This document shows, piece by piece, positions 17,153 through 26,743 of a stretch of 64,000 bases of DNA. Each line of letters starts with the position of its first letter. Position 1 is the stretch's first letter. The DNA is taken from assembly GCF_965199065.1 (NCBI RefSeq), contig NZ_CBDAQN010000003.1:2108001-2172000 (forward strand), given 5' to 3'. Under the pieces are notes generated by a model. That model ran no database searches. It was not told the DNA's origin and saw only the letters and a list, made by a program, of their open reading frames with translations. The DNA comes from Acidisoma sp965199065. GTDB lineage: Bacteria > Pseudomonadota > Alphaproteobacteria > Acetobacterales > Acetobacteraceae. Both the position numbers and the translations under genes were made by a program.

Positions 17153-18565
17153 ATGGCTCTTCACCCGGACAGGCTGCTGCCGATCGACCCCGGCGCGCGC
17201 GCCATCGCCCGCCGCCTGTACGAGGCGGTGGCGAACCTGCCCCTGATCTCGCCGCACGGTCATACCGATCCGGCCTGGTATGCCGACGATGCCGCCTTCC
17301 CGGACCCGGCGACGCTCTTCGTCCAGCCCGACCACTACATCTTCCGCATGCTCTACTCGCAGGGCGTGGCGTTGGAGACGCTCGGCATACCGGCGCGGGA
17401 CGGCGTGCCCGGCGGCGCCGCGGCGGAGGCCGACACCCGGGCGATCTGGCGCCTGTTCGCCCGGCACTTCGGCCTGTTCCGGGGCACCCCGACCCGGATC
17501 TGGTTCGAGCAGTCGCTCGAGGACCTGTTCGGCATCGAGGAGCGCCTGTGCGAGGCCAATGCCGACCGCCTCTATGACCGGATCGCCGAGGCCCTGCCGC
17601 GTCCCGAGTTCCGGCCGCGCGCTCTCTACGAGCGCTTCAACCTGGAGGCGATCGCGACGACCGACAGCGCGTTGAGCGATCTGGCCGCCCACGCGGCGAT
17701 CGTGGGCTCGGGGTGGCGGGGCCGCGTTCTACCCTGCTACCGGCCGGATTTCACGGTCGATCCCGAACGCGCCGGCTTTCGCGACAACGTCGCCCGTCTC
17801 GCGGCGCTCACCGGCTCGCCCATGACCTGGCAAGGCTATCTGGGGGCGCACCGCATCCGCCGGAACTTCTTCAAGGCGATGGGCGCCACCGCGACCGATC
17901 ATGGCCACCCGAGCGCGCGCACGGCCGATCTTGCCGAGGCAGATGCGAGCACGCTGTTCGAGGCGGTGATCGGCGGCGAGGCGACGCCGGCCCAATGCGA
18001 GATGTTCCGCGCCCAGATGCTCACCGAGATGGCCCGCATGAGCATCGAGGACGGGCTGGTGATGCAGCTCCATCCCGGCTCCTTCCGCAACCACAACCCG
18101 GCCCTTTTCCGGCGCTTCGGTCCCGATATGGGCGCCGACATCCCGACCGCGACGGATTACGTCCACGCCCTCAAGCCGCTGCTGGATGCGCTCGGCAACG
18201 ATCCGCGCCTCACGCTGGTGTTGTTCACGCTGGACGAGACGAGCTATGGCCGCGAACTGGCGCCGCTGGCCGGGCATTATCCGTGCCTGCGCCTGGGGCC
18301 GCCGTGGTGGTTCTTCGATAGCCCGGATGGGATGAGGCGCTTCCGCGAACTCACGACCGAGACGGCCGGCTTCGCCAACACCGTCGGTTTCAACGACGAT
18401 ACGCGGGCCTATCTCTCGATCCCCGCGCGGCACGACATGGCGCGCCGGATCGATTGCGGCTTCCTCGGCAATCTCGTGGCCGAGCACCGGCTCGACGAGG
18501 ACGAGGCGCATGAGCTTGCCATCGACCTCGCCTACAACCTGGCGAAGAAGGCCTACAAGCTTTAG
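17153..18565 (+). CDS. uxaC: Glucuronate isomerase
   Basis: A 470-residue uronate isomerase that converts D-glucuronate to fructuronate and D-galacturonate to tagaturonate. It is an amidohydrolase-superfamily TIM barrel. The first metal-site His pair is in LISPHGHTDPAWYADD, and the family blocks FRMLYSQGVALETLG, WRLFARHFGLFRGTPTRIWFEQ and MQLHPGSFRNHNP are present. The ATG at 17153 has AAGGAGA eight bases upstream, which is better than the ATG at 17132. No other uronate-pathway gene (uxaA, uxaB, uxuA, kdg) is adjacent. The porin gene follows in the opposite direction. Confidence 0.95.
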   Translation: MALHPDRLLPIDPGARAIARRLYEAVANLPLISPHGHTDPAWYADDAAFPDPATLFVQPDHYIFRMLYSQGVALETLGIPARDGVPGGAAAEADTRAIWRLFARHFGLFRGTPTRIWFEQSLEDLFGIEERLCEANADRLYDRIAEALPRPEFRPRALYERFNLEAIATTDSALSDLAAHAAIVGSGWRGRVLPCYRPDFTVDPERAGFRDNVARLAALTGSPMTWQGYLGAHRIRRNFFKAMGATATDHGHPSARTADLAEADASTLFEAVIGGEATPAQCEMFRAQMLTEMARMSIEDGLVMQLHPGSFRNHNPALFRRFGPDMGADIPTATDYVHALKPLLDALGNDPRLTLVLFTLDETSYGRELAPLAGHYPCLRLGPPWWFFDSPDGMRRFRELTTETAGFANTVGFNDDTRAYLSIPARHDMARRIDCGFLGNLVAEHRLDEDEAHELAIDLAYNLAKKAYKL

Positions 18566-18604
18566 CGCGCCGAGGCCGCACGGCGCGGCGCGGCGCAAAA
18601 GCAA

Positions 18605-18634
18605 AGGGGGAGAAGCCGTGTGGCTTCTCCCCCC
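18605..18634 (-). terminator. Intrinsic terminator for the porin gene
   Basis: An inverted repeat with stem GGGGGAGAAGCC and loop GTGT (12-bp stem). Read on the minus strand it is followed by a T-rich run (TTTGCTTTT), so it terminates the porin transcript. It may also stop uxaC readthrough, but the plus strand has no U-tract after it. Confidence 0.85.
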
Positions 18635-18661
18635 GATGTGTAGCCGGTCGTCGTTAAGCGC

Positions 18662-19939
18662 TTACCACTGGATCTGCGTGCCGACGCCGAAGAGCTGCGA
18701 CTGCACGTAGTTGTGGGCGGTGCCGGCGTCGCCGGTCTCGAAGTCGTAGCCGCCCTGCTGGCGCAGGCCGTACAGGTAGTCGGCGAAGAGGCTCACGCCC
18801 GGCACGAGGGTGTAGGTGGCGCCTGCCGCCACGCCGTCGTTCTGCTGCTGACCGGTGCTGAGGCCGGCTGGGGTAATGGTGGCGCCGCTTCCAGCATCGA
18901 CGCCGCCCGGCAGATCGCCGGTGTCGGTGAAGCGGAAGAAGCTCGCGCCGAAGACCAACGGTCCTGCGGTGTACTGACCGCCGACCAGCCAGCCGAGGGC
19001 TTTGGTGCCGGCATCGGGCTCGAGGGTGAAGGTGTCGCCGTCGGCCATGTTGAACGCGCCGTAGGAGGAGTTGCCGCCGAAGGTGAAGCCCGCGACCGTC
19101 ACCGTGGCGCCGCCGGAGAGGATGCTCAGATCCTTGTAGGCGGTCACGGAGGTGGTCGGGCCGCCGTTGTAGGCAACCTGGCCGGCGTTGGTGTAGTCGG
19201 CGCCGATCTGCACGCCGAGGGGTCCGAAGGTCTTGGTGTACTGGCCGCCGATGTCGAGCAGGTTGCGCGGCTGGCCGCCGATGATGGGCGTCGTGACCGA
19301 GGTGGGTGCGTCGGTGTAGTTCTCGGCGGTCTGGTTCGGCGTGAAGCCGAAGGCGAACTGGAAGCCGGCGAGCGTCGGCGAGAGGTAGACGATCTTGCTG
19401 GTCGCCTGATCGTACTGCGAGCCGCTGTCCGGGAACGGATAGACCGGGTTCGCAACCGTCGGGATCATACCCTCGATGTCGCCGTTCCAGCCGCCGTCGT
19501 TGAAGCCTTCGAAGGTGCCGGTTTCAAAGATGACCGAGGGGCCGTTTTCCTGGCCGAAGCTGATCTGGCCGATCTGCGGCAGCCCGAAGTAGCCGTAGGC
19601 CTGGAAGACATAGAGCGTCTCGTTACCGGCGCTCTGGCCGCCGTTGATGCGGATTTCGGCGGCGGCGCCGTAGTGCAGGCCGTTGGAGGCGACACCGTCA
19701 AAGCCCGGATAGAGGCGGAGGTAGCCGAGGAAGTTGTCAGTGCTGGTTTTGTTGCCGGTCGAACTATTGCTATCGACCGAGGACGCCTCAACACCGGCGT
19801 ACCAGTTCACGCGACCGTTCAACCGGACGGTGATCGAGCCGGGTGATTCCGGCGCTGTCTGCGCCATGGCGGCATCGATGGCGGCATAGCCGATCATGCC
19901 CGTGAGCGTTGCCGCGCAGCCCAACAGCAGTCTTTTCAT
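18662..19939 (-). CDS. Outer-membrane porin (alphaproteobacterial type)
   Basis: A 425-residue general porin. A signal peptide (MKRLLLGCAATLTGMIGYAA to AMA-Q, cleaved near residue 26) leads into alternating amphipathic strands with many Gly, Tyr and Asn. The chain ends in a terminal aromatic residue (QIQW), the usual BAM-recognition end. Internal Asn/Thr-rich parts are likely extracellular loops. AAGAGGAGA stands five bases before the ATG. An intrinsic terminator follows. The promoter region upstream has an 11-bp direct repeat that may regulate it. Substrate selectivity is unknown. Confidence 0.88.
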   Translation of the reverse strand: MKRLLLGCAATLTGMIGYAAIDAAMAQTAPESPGSITVRLNGRVNWYAGVEASSVDSNSSTGNKTSTDNFLGYLRLYPGFDGVASNGLHYGAAAEIRINGGQSAGNETLYVFQAYGYFGLPQIGQISFGQENGPSVIFETGTFEGFNDGGWNGDIEGMIPTVANPVYPFPDSGSQYDQATSKIVYLSPTLAGFQFAFGFTPNQTAENYTDAPTSVTTPIIGGQPRNLLDIGGQYTKTFGPLGVQIGADYTNAGQVAYNGGPTTSVTAYKDLSILSGGATVTVAGFTFGGNSSYGAFNMADGDTFTLEPDAGTKALGWLVGGQYTAGPLVFGASFFRFTDTGDLPGGVDAGSGATITPAGLSTGQQQNDGVAAGATYTLVPGVSLFADYLYGLRQQGGYDFETGDAGTAHNYVQSQLFGVGTQIQW

Positions 19940-20287
19940 ATCGATCTCCTCTTAGCCGAGTTTTATGTTTCCCGCGCCGCCTGTCTTGTGGCTGCAACGC
20001 TCCTCAACGACCTTTCGATTAATAGCGTTGCGCTTCTACTGCAACAAGAAGATCACATAAACACTGTCCTCTGTGGCAAACTTATCACATAAACGCGTTT
20101 GCAATCATGGTTGATATACCTCAGTATTCTCAATCACACGCAGTCGTTACCATTTCCGATAATTAGCCGAAACAACTATCCGATTCGGTTCGAGTTTACA
20201 TCTAATTGCACTCCGGTTCGCGCGGTGTGGGCTGACATAGCGTCGGAGCCGGCATAACGTTGACAACACACTTTCAGGGAGCGACCG
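19940..20287. promoter_or_regulatory. A+T-rich divergent intergenic region with 11-bp direct repeat
   Basis: This 348-bp gap between the porin and the M20 gene is clearly A+T-richer than its surroundings (about 20000-20230). ATCACATAAAC occurs exactly twice, at 20052-20062 and 20084-20094, 32 bp apart (three helical turns). It is the best candidate operator here. No gene is supported in it. Confidence 0.5.
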
Positions 20288-21460
20288 ATGCCTGTCCACA
20301 ACCGTATCGCCGGCTACGCGGATGATCTGACGGAATGGCGCCGCGACCTCCACGCGCATCCTGAACTTGGATTCCAGGAGAATCGGACGAGCGACGTGGT
20401 CGCCGCGAAGCTCGCGGAATGGGGTATCGAGGTCACGCGCGGCATCGCCAAGACCGGGATCGTCGGCACGCTGCGCTGCGGCAGCAGCCAACGTGCCATC
20501 GGCATCCGCGCGGACATGGATGCGCTTCCGATCGAGGAGGCGACGGGTCTGCCCTACGCATCACAAAACCCAGGCCGGATGCACGCCTGCGGCCATGACG
20601 GGCATACGACGATGCTGCTGGGGGCGGCGCGCTACCTCGCCGAGACGCGCAACTTCGACGGCACCGTCCACTTCATCTTCCAGCCGGCTGAGGAAGGCCC
20701 GGGCGGCGGCCGGGTCATGGTGGAGGAAGGGCTGTTCGAGCGCTTTCCCTGCGACATGGTCTTCGGCGCGCACAACGACACGACCCTGCCGGTGGGCCAG
20801 CTAGCCGCCGTCGCGGGGCCGGTTAATGCCGCGGCCGACCAGTTCTGGATCCACATACATGGCACGGGCGGACATGCCGCCCGGCCGCAGGGCGCCATCG
20901 ACCCCGTCGTCATCGGCTCCCATATCGTGCTCGCGCTGCAGAGCGTCGTCTCGCGCCGCACCAATCCGCTCGAAGCGGCCGTGCTCTCGATCTGCCAGTT
21001 CCATGCCGGCACAACCGATAACGTGATCCCCGAGCGGGCGTCCCTCAATGGCACCGTGCGTACGCTGCAGCCGCATGTGCGGGAGGAGATGCAGCGCCTG
21101 CTGACCGAGATCGCGACCGTCACTGCCCGCGCCCACGGCGCGGAAGCGGTGGTGGAATACGAACGCGGCTACCCATGCGTGGTCAATGACGGACTGGCCG
21201 CCGAGCGGGCGGCGACGGCCGCGGCGCGCGTTCTGGGCGAGGCGAAGATCATCCGCGAGCGGCCGCCGGTGATGGGCGCAGAGGATTTCAGCTACATGGC
21301 GCTCGCGGTGCCGGGTTGTTTCGTCCGCATCGGCCAGGCAGGTCAGGATCGCGGCGCGGTGCCTGTGCATCATCCGCGCTACGACTTCAACGACGAGATC
21401 CTGCCGATCGGCGCGTCGGTCTGGGCGGCGCTGGTGGAACAGGAACTCCCCCGGACCTAG
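20288..21460 (+). CDS. M20 family amidohydrolase (hippurate hydrolase / aminoacylase type)
   Basis: A 390-residue zinc/manganese amidohydrolase. Metal-site motifs: GRMHACGHDGHTTMLLGAARYL (Cys and His ligands), QPAEEGPGGG (catalytic and bridging Glu) and the late MGAEDFSYM. The dimerisation domain begins around residue 185. The family removes acyl groups from N-acylated amino acids or indole-acetyl conjugates. GGGAG precedes the ATG. No nearby transporter or regulator indicates the natural substrate. Confidence 0.9.
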   Translation: MPVHNRIAGYADDLTEWRRDLHAHPELGFQENRTSDVVAAKLAEWGIEVTRGIAKTGIVGTLRCGSSQRAIGIRADMDALPIEEATGLPYASQNPGRMHACGHDGHTTMLLGAARYLAETRNFDGTVHFIFQPAEEGPGGGRVMVEEGLFERFPCDMVFGAHNDTTLPVGQLAAVAGPVNAAADQFWIHIHGTGGHAARPQGAIDPVVIGSHIVLALQSVVSRRTNPLEAAVLSICQFHAGTTDNVIPERASLNGTVRTLQPHVREEMQRLLTEIATVTARAHGAEAVVEYERGYPCVVNDGLAAERAATAAARVLGEAKIIRERPPVMGAEDFSYMALAVPGCFVRIGQAGQDRGAVPVHHPRYDFNDEILPIGASVWAALVEQELPRT

Positions 21461-21489
21461 TGTCCCGCCTGCCTATCTCCCTGCGGACA

Positions 21490-21521
21490 TGGTTCTCTCG
21501 GGACTGGTTCTCTCGGGACTG
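21490..21521. repeat. Two-copy 15-bp tandem repeat
   Basis: TGGTTCTCTCGGGAC is repeated exactly twice (21490-21504 and 21505-21519) with the start of a third copy (TGG). It lies in the 64 bp between the convergent M20 and GT61 genes. No function can be assigned. Confidence 0.85.
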
Positions 21522-21524
21522 GGT

Positions 21525-23132
21525 TCAGAGTGTGGCGAGGAAGGCGAGGTCTTCGTCGGCCAGCGTGAAGCCGGCGTGCCAGGAGCCAACCTCGTCCGGG
21601 TTGCCCGCGGCGTTCTGGCAGCGCACCTCGCTGTAATCGTGGTCGCGATGCTGGCTGAGAAACCAGAAAAAGGTATCCGGGAAGCTTTGGGAGGTGAGGG
21701 CCACGATCTTGCTGCCCCTGGGGCAGAAGGCGATGTTGGTGAGCGCCGCGCCGAGCGGCCCGACCACCGTGCTGGCGCCCTTGAACAGCGAGATCTGCTC
21801 CGTCAAGGTCATCACCGCGGGGTCGACGATGGCGAAGCCCCTGTCCCTGAGGGCGGTCTCGGCAGCCTCCTGGTTGAGCAGGGGGCGGTCCCGCGAGTGG
21901 CGGCTGACGAACACCTTCGGGTAGGGGGCGGGGGGAACGCTCGCCGCCAGCTCCGTCAGCGCCTGGGCGCAGATCGGCGACTGATAGATCCCGTGCGAGG
22001 TGAGGCCGTCGATGACGATGAGCTGCGCGCACCGCACCGGCACGTGGTCGGTGACGGAGATGGCGAAGGGATTGATGCCAATGCCGGTGAGGGCGTCCTG
22101 GGTTACCTTCAGGATGTTGGTCTGGTGGACGATGTAGGTGGCTGGCCGGTCGCTCAGCAGCTGTGACGTGAGCCAGGCCTTCGGAAACATCTCCATCAGG
22201 AAGTGGCCGTAATTGTTCGGGTTGGCCGTCTTGCAGAGCACGCTCAGGCCGGCAATCCGGCGCAGGGGAGTTGCCTGAGCCATCTCCCGGAAGCGCTGCA
22301 CGGCATCGTCGTCCATCAGACGGCTCGTCCCGCTCACGAGGTTCAGGTCGTGGTCGAAGACGATGCCCTCTCCGGCGACGATCGCGTCGTCGATCACGCG
22401 GAAGGTGACGTTCCGCCCCCCGAAGACGCGGCGGTTGAAGGAAACCGCCATCGACTCCCACGAGCCGGCCGGGATCGAGGCGGCGTTCCGGATGTCCGGC
22501 TTGCGGGTGGCGAAGGCCGGCGACAGAAGGCGGAGCCGCACGGTCGGGTCCGGTCCCAGGGTGTCGCTCTCCCCCGGAGCCGGCTCGGCGGAAAGGTCGT
22601 TCAGCACGACCAGGGGCGTGGGCGCGCGCTGGATGATGTGCAGCCGGATTGCCTCGACGGCCGCGCCCGAGGGCGACAGCGCGACGGTGGCGCCGGGCAC
22701 GTCGTCTTGCCGGGTGCCGTCGGTGAAGGCGATGTCGTAGCGGCAGTCGAAGAACGCGGCGGTCTCCGGGCTGAGGCGGAAGCGGATGCCCCGGCAGGCA
22801 AGGGCGAAGCCGGAACTGCCGGCAGGCGCGCCGCCGGCCATCCAGGGCGTCTTGAGCCCGTGCTGATAGATCAGCTGGCACTCGGGCGCGGGCGACAGTT
22901 GCGGCGGCCCTGGCGCGGCCGGGGCGAGCAGGAGCGCCTCGATGGCGAGCCCGCTGCCGGGTTCCCCCACCCAGGCACCGGCGCGGCCCATGACGTTGCC
23001 GCGCATACTTATATGAGCAAGCATGTTGCCGTCGGGCTGCTCCTGCGGGGCGGCCGGGGCTGGCGCTGCCGCGGGGGGCTCAGCCGCCCCGGCGGCCGTG
23101 GACGCCTGGTCGTCCGGCTGGGGCAGGTCCAT
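21525..23132 (-). CDS. Glycosyltransferase family 61 (DUF563) protein
   Basis: About 535 residues. The C-terminal half carries the DUF563 signature: NPNNYGHFLMEMFPKAWL, KVFVSRHSRDRPLLNQEA and GASTVVGPLGAALTNIAFCPRG. GT61 enzymes add xylose or similar sugars. Bacterial members sit in capsule and exopolysaccharide clusters. The N-terminus (residues 1-40) is Ala/Pro-rich, and residues 40-250 are a less recognisable beta-rich part. The ATG at 23132 has GAAGGAG nine bases upstream; in-frame ATGs upstream lack this. No other glycan genes are adjacent. Confidence 0.75.
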   Translation of the reverse strand: MDLPQPDDQASTAAGAAEPPAAAPAPAAPQEQPDGNMLAHISMRGNVMGRAGAWVGEPGSGLAIEALLLAPAAPGPPQLSPAPECQLIYQHGLKTPWMAGGAPAGSSGFALACRGIRFRLSPETAAFFDCRYDIAFTDGTRQDDVPGATVALSPSGAAVEAIRLHIIQRAPTPLVVLNDLSAEPAPGESDTLGPDPTVRLRLLSPAFATRKPDIRNAASIPAGSWESMAVSFNRRVFGGRNVTFRVIDDAIVAGEGIVFDHDLNLVSGTSRLMDDDAVQRFREMAQATPLRRIAGLSVLCKTANPNNYGHFLMEMFPKAWLTSQLLSDRPATYIVHQTNILKVTQDALTGIGINPFAISVTDHVPVRCAQLIVIDGLTSHGIYQSPICAQALTELAASVPPAPYPKVFVSRHSRDRPLLNQEAAETALRDRGFAIVDPAVMTLTEQISLFKGASTVVGPLGAALTNIAFCPRGSKIVALTSQSFPDTFFWFLSQHRDHDYSEVRCQNAAGNPDEVGSWHAGFTLADEDLAFLATL

Positions 23133-23563
23133 GCGCTCCATCTCCTTCAAAGGCCGTTCTTCGCCCAACCCTGCCATAGCGCAGCTTACCGCGAGGCGCA
23201 CCTCCGGGGCCGAACGCAAGCGCGCCGAGCCTTCCCAGCATCATGGACCGATGCATATCACGTCCTGCATATCACCTGCCCGGCGCATGGAGGCTTTGGC
23301 TGCCGGGAATGCTGGCTCCGCGCTTGACTCAGGCGGACCCCGCCCGTAGGTATCGCGCCCTCGGCCGGACCCCGGACTGCTTGTCTGGGTTCAGGCCCGT
23401 ATTCGTATCATCCGCTGCTGCGGTGCCGCCTGGGCAAAGTTTCGCCCGTGGCTCAGACCGCTGCAAGGAAGAAGACCGCTCGCGGGGACAAGCCTCCGTC
23501 TTGCGGCCTTTGGTGCGAATGCTGGTCGGCCTTGGCGGGATGTGAAGATCGGAAACGAGGTCT
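23133..23563. other. Intergenic region upstream of the str operon
   Basis: This 431-bp gap between the divergent GT61 gene and rpsL contains no convincing gene. It holds one good promoter candidate (23324-23353) and presumably the long 5' leader of the ribosomal operon. No tRNA or structured RNA was recognised. Confidence 0.6.
23324..23353 (+). promoter_or_regulatory. Candidate sigma-70 promoter for the str operon
   Basis: TTGACT (23324-23329), a 17-bp spacer, then TAGGTA (23347-23352). The -35 matches five of six consensus bases. Transcription would start near 23360, about 205 bases before rpsL. Confidence 0.5.
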
Positions 23564-23935
23564 ATGCCGACGATCAACCAGTTGATTGCTAAAGGGCGCG
23601 AACCCAACAAGGCTCGCAACAAGGTGCCCGCGTTGCAGGGCTGCCCGCAGAAGCGCGGCGTCTGCACGCGCGTCTACACCACCACGCCAAAGAAGCCGAA
23701 CTCGGCGCTTCGCAAGGTGGCGAAGGTGCGCCTGACCAACGGCTATGAAGTCGTGAGCTACATTCCGGGTGAAGGCCACAACCTGCAGGAGCACAGCGTC
23801 GTGCTGATCCGCGGCGGGCGAGTGAAGGATCTTCCCGGCGTGCGCTATCACATTCTGCGCGGCGTGCTCGATACCCAGGGCATTGCCAAGCGCCGTCAGC
23901 GCCGGTCGCTCTACGGCGCGAAGCGTCCGAAGTAA
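23564..23935 (+). CDS. rpsL: 30S ribosomal protein S12
   Basis: A 123-residue decoding-site protein. TTTPKKPNSALRKVAKV contains the lysines (43/44) whose mutation gives streptomycin resistance elsewhere. GGRVKDLPGVRYHILRG holds the second such lysine and the Asp that is often methylthiolated. Both sites look wild type. It is the first gene of the str operon, 11 bp before rpsG. Confidence 0.98.
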   Translation: MPTINQLIAKGREPNKARNKVPALQGCPQKRGVCTRVYTTTPKKPNSALRKVAKVRLTNGYEVVSYIPGEGHNLQEHSVVLIRGGRVKDLPGVRYHILRGVLDTQGIAKRRQRRSLYGAKRPK

Positions 23936-23946
23936 GGGGCTGGGCA

Positions 23947-24423
23947 ATGAGTCGTCGTCACCGCGCGGTTAAACGCGAAATCCTGCCGGACGCAAAGTTC
24001 GGCGACATCGTCATCACTCGTTTTATGAACGTTTTGATGTATGATGGTAAGAAGTCCATCGCGGAAAGCATCGTCTACGGTGCCCTCGACACGCTGAAGC
24101 GGCGTGGCGGGTCCGGCGCCGATCCGGTGCGGATGTTCCACGAAGCGCTGGACAATGTGAAACCCACCGTCGAGGTGCGGTCGCGTCGCGTCGGTGGTGC
24201 CACCTACCAGGTGCCTGTCGAAGTACGCACGGAGCGGCGCCAGGCTCTGGCGATCCGCTGGATCATCGACTCGGCGCGCAAGCGCGGCGAGCACACTTTG
24301 GAAGACCGGCTGTCCAACGAGTTGTTGGATGCCGTGAACAATCGCGGCGCCGCCGTGAAGAAGCGCGAAGATACTCATCGGATGGCCGAAGCCAACAAGG
24401 CTTTCAGCCATTACCGCTGGTAA
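23947..24423 (+). CDS. rpsG: 30S ribosomal protein S7
   Basis: A 158-residue protein that binds the 3' major domain of 16S rRNA and starts head assembly. It shows MSRRHRAVKR at the start, VEVRSRRVGGATYQVPVEV in the middle and the usual KKREDTHRMAEANKAFSHYRW end. In most bacteria S7 represses its operon by binding its mRNA upstream of rpsG; only 11 bp separates it from rpsL here. fusA would normally follow and is absent. Confidence 0.98.
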   Translation: MSRRHRAVKREILPDAKFGDIVITRFMNVLMYDGKKSIAESIVYGALDTLKRRGGSGADPVRMFHEALDNVKPTVEVRSRRVGGATYQVPVEVRTERRQALAIRWIIDSARKRGEHTLEDRLSNELLDAVNNRGAAVKKREDTHRMAEANKAFSHYRW

Positions 24424-24431
24424 CACCGAGC

Positions 24432-24451
24432 CTGACCTGGGATCGGGTCAG
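24432..24451 (+). other. Hairpin in the rpsG-tuf space
   Basis: CTGACC and GGTCAG pair around an 8-nt loop. The hairpin sits in the 71-bp gap where fusA is usually found. There is no strong U-tract after it, so it is more likely a processing or attenuation site than a full terminator. Confidence 0.4.
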
Positions 24452-24494
24452 ACTTTAACACGTCGGTAGCAAGTCGGCTCACGGAGAGAAGACG

Positions 24495-25685
<1,191 letters not shown>

Positions 25686-25729
25686 ACACCGACGAACGAG
25701 ATTGAAGCCGCGAAACTGGAAGCCTGACG

Positions 25730-26038
25730 ATGGACAATCAAAACATCCGCATTCGCCTGAAGGCGTATGATCACCGCGTGCTGGATGCCAGCACCAAGGA
25801 GATCGTAAACACGGCGAAGCGTACAGGTGCCCGGGTTCGCGGCCCGATTCCGCTGCCGACCCATATCGAGCGGTTCACCGTGAACCGTTCGCCCCACGTC
25901 GACAAGAAGAGCCGCGAGCAGTTCGAAATCCGGACCCATCGCCGCCTTCTCGACATCGTCGAGCCGACACCGCAGACGGTGGACGCTCTGATGAAGCTCG
26001 ACCTTGCGTCGGGCGTCGATGTCGAGATCAAGATCTGA
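25730..26038 (+). CDS. rpsJ: 30S ribosomal protein S10
   Basis: A 102-residue protein that also serves as NusE in antitermination. Conserved blocks are IRIRLKAYDHRVLD, VRGPIPLPTHIERFTVNRSPHVDKKSREQFE and DALMKLDLASGVDVEIKI. It opens the S10 gene block 44 bp after tuf, with no terminator between, so str and S10 genes may be one transcript. Confidence 0.98.
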   Translation: MDNQNIRIRLKAYDHRVLDASTKEIVNTAKRTGARVRGPIPLPTHIERFTVNRSPHVDKKSREQFEIRTHRRLLDIVEPTPQTVDALMKLDLASGVDVEIKI

Positions 26039-26057
26039 GGCTGGAAAGACCGTGTCT

Positions 26058-26732
26058 ATGCGCACCGGAGTGATCGCCAAGAAGCTGGGCATGTCCCGGC
26101 TTTTCAAGGACGACGGGAGCCATGTTCCCGTCACTGTTCTGCACCTCGACCAGGTGCGGGTGGTGTCCACCCGTACGCAGGAGACCGATGGTTATACGGC
26201 GGTTCAGCTCGGCTGGGGCCTCGCCAAGGTGAAGAACGTGACCCAGCCTAACCGCGGCCACTTCGCCAAGACCAAGGTCGAGCCGCCGAAGAAGACCGTG
26301 GAGTTCCGCGTCGCCGCCGACGCCCTGCTGGAGCCGGGCGCGGTGATCTCCGCCGAGCATTTCCTGGTCGGGCAGAAGATCGACGTTTGCGGCACGTCCA
26401 AGGGCAAGGGCTTCGCCGGCGGCATGAAGCGCTGGAACTTCTCCGGTCTCGAAGCGAGCCACGGCGTCTCCGTAAGCCATCGCAGCCTGGGGTCGACGGG
26501 TAACCGTCAGGATCCGGGCAAGACATTCAAGAACAAGAAGATGGCCGGTCATCTCGGGCAGGAGCGCATCACGACCCTCAACCTCGAGGTCGCGGGCGTG
26601 GATGCCGAGCGCGGGATCATCATGGTGAAGGGCTCGGTGCCCGGGGCCGTCGGTGGTTTCGTCCTGGTGCGCGACGCCATCAAGAAGACGCGCCCGGCGG
26701 ATGCCGCCTATCCCGCCGCGCTGGCCGGCTGA
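26058..26732 (+). CDS. rplC: 50S ribosomal protein L3
   Basis: A 224-residue protein near the peptidyl transferase centre. It begins MRTGVIAKKLGMSRLF and has the long loop GFAGGMKRWNFSGLEASHGVSVSHR with a Gln in STGNRQDPGKT that is usually methylated by PrmB. The ATG at 26058 matches the family start, though a GTG at 26052 is possible. It is 19 bp after rpsJ. Confidence 0.97.
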   Translation: MRTGVIAKKLGMSRLFKDDGSHVPVTVLHLDQVRVVSTRTQETDGYTAVQLGWGLAKVKNVTQPNRGHFAKTKVEPPKKTVEFRVAADALLEPGAVISAEHFLVGQKIDVCGTSKGKGFAGGMKRWNFSGLEASHGVSVSHRSLGSTGNRQDPGKTFKNKKMAGHLGQERITTLNLEVAGVDAERGIIMVKGSVPGAVGGFVLVRDAIKKTRPADAAYPAALAG

Positions 26733-26743
26733 GGATCGCTACG

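Noticed and set aside
21457..22881. 474-codon frame on the same strand as the GT61 gene
   Set aside because: It is in a shifted frame with Arg/Pro-rich text; the DUF563 motifs are only in the 21525-23132 frame.
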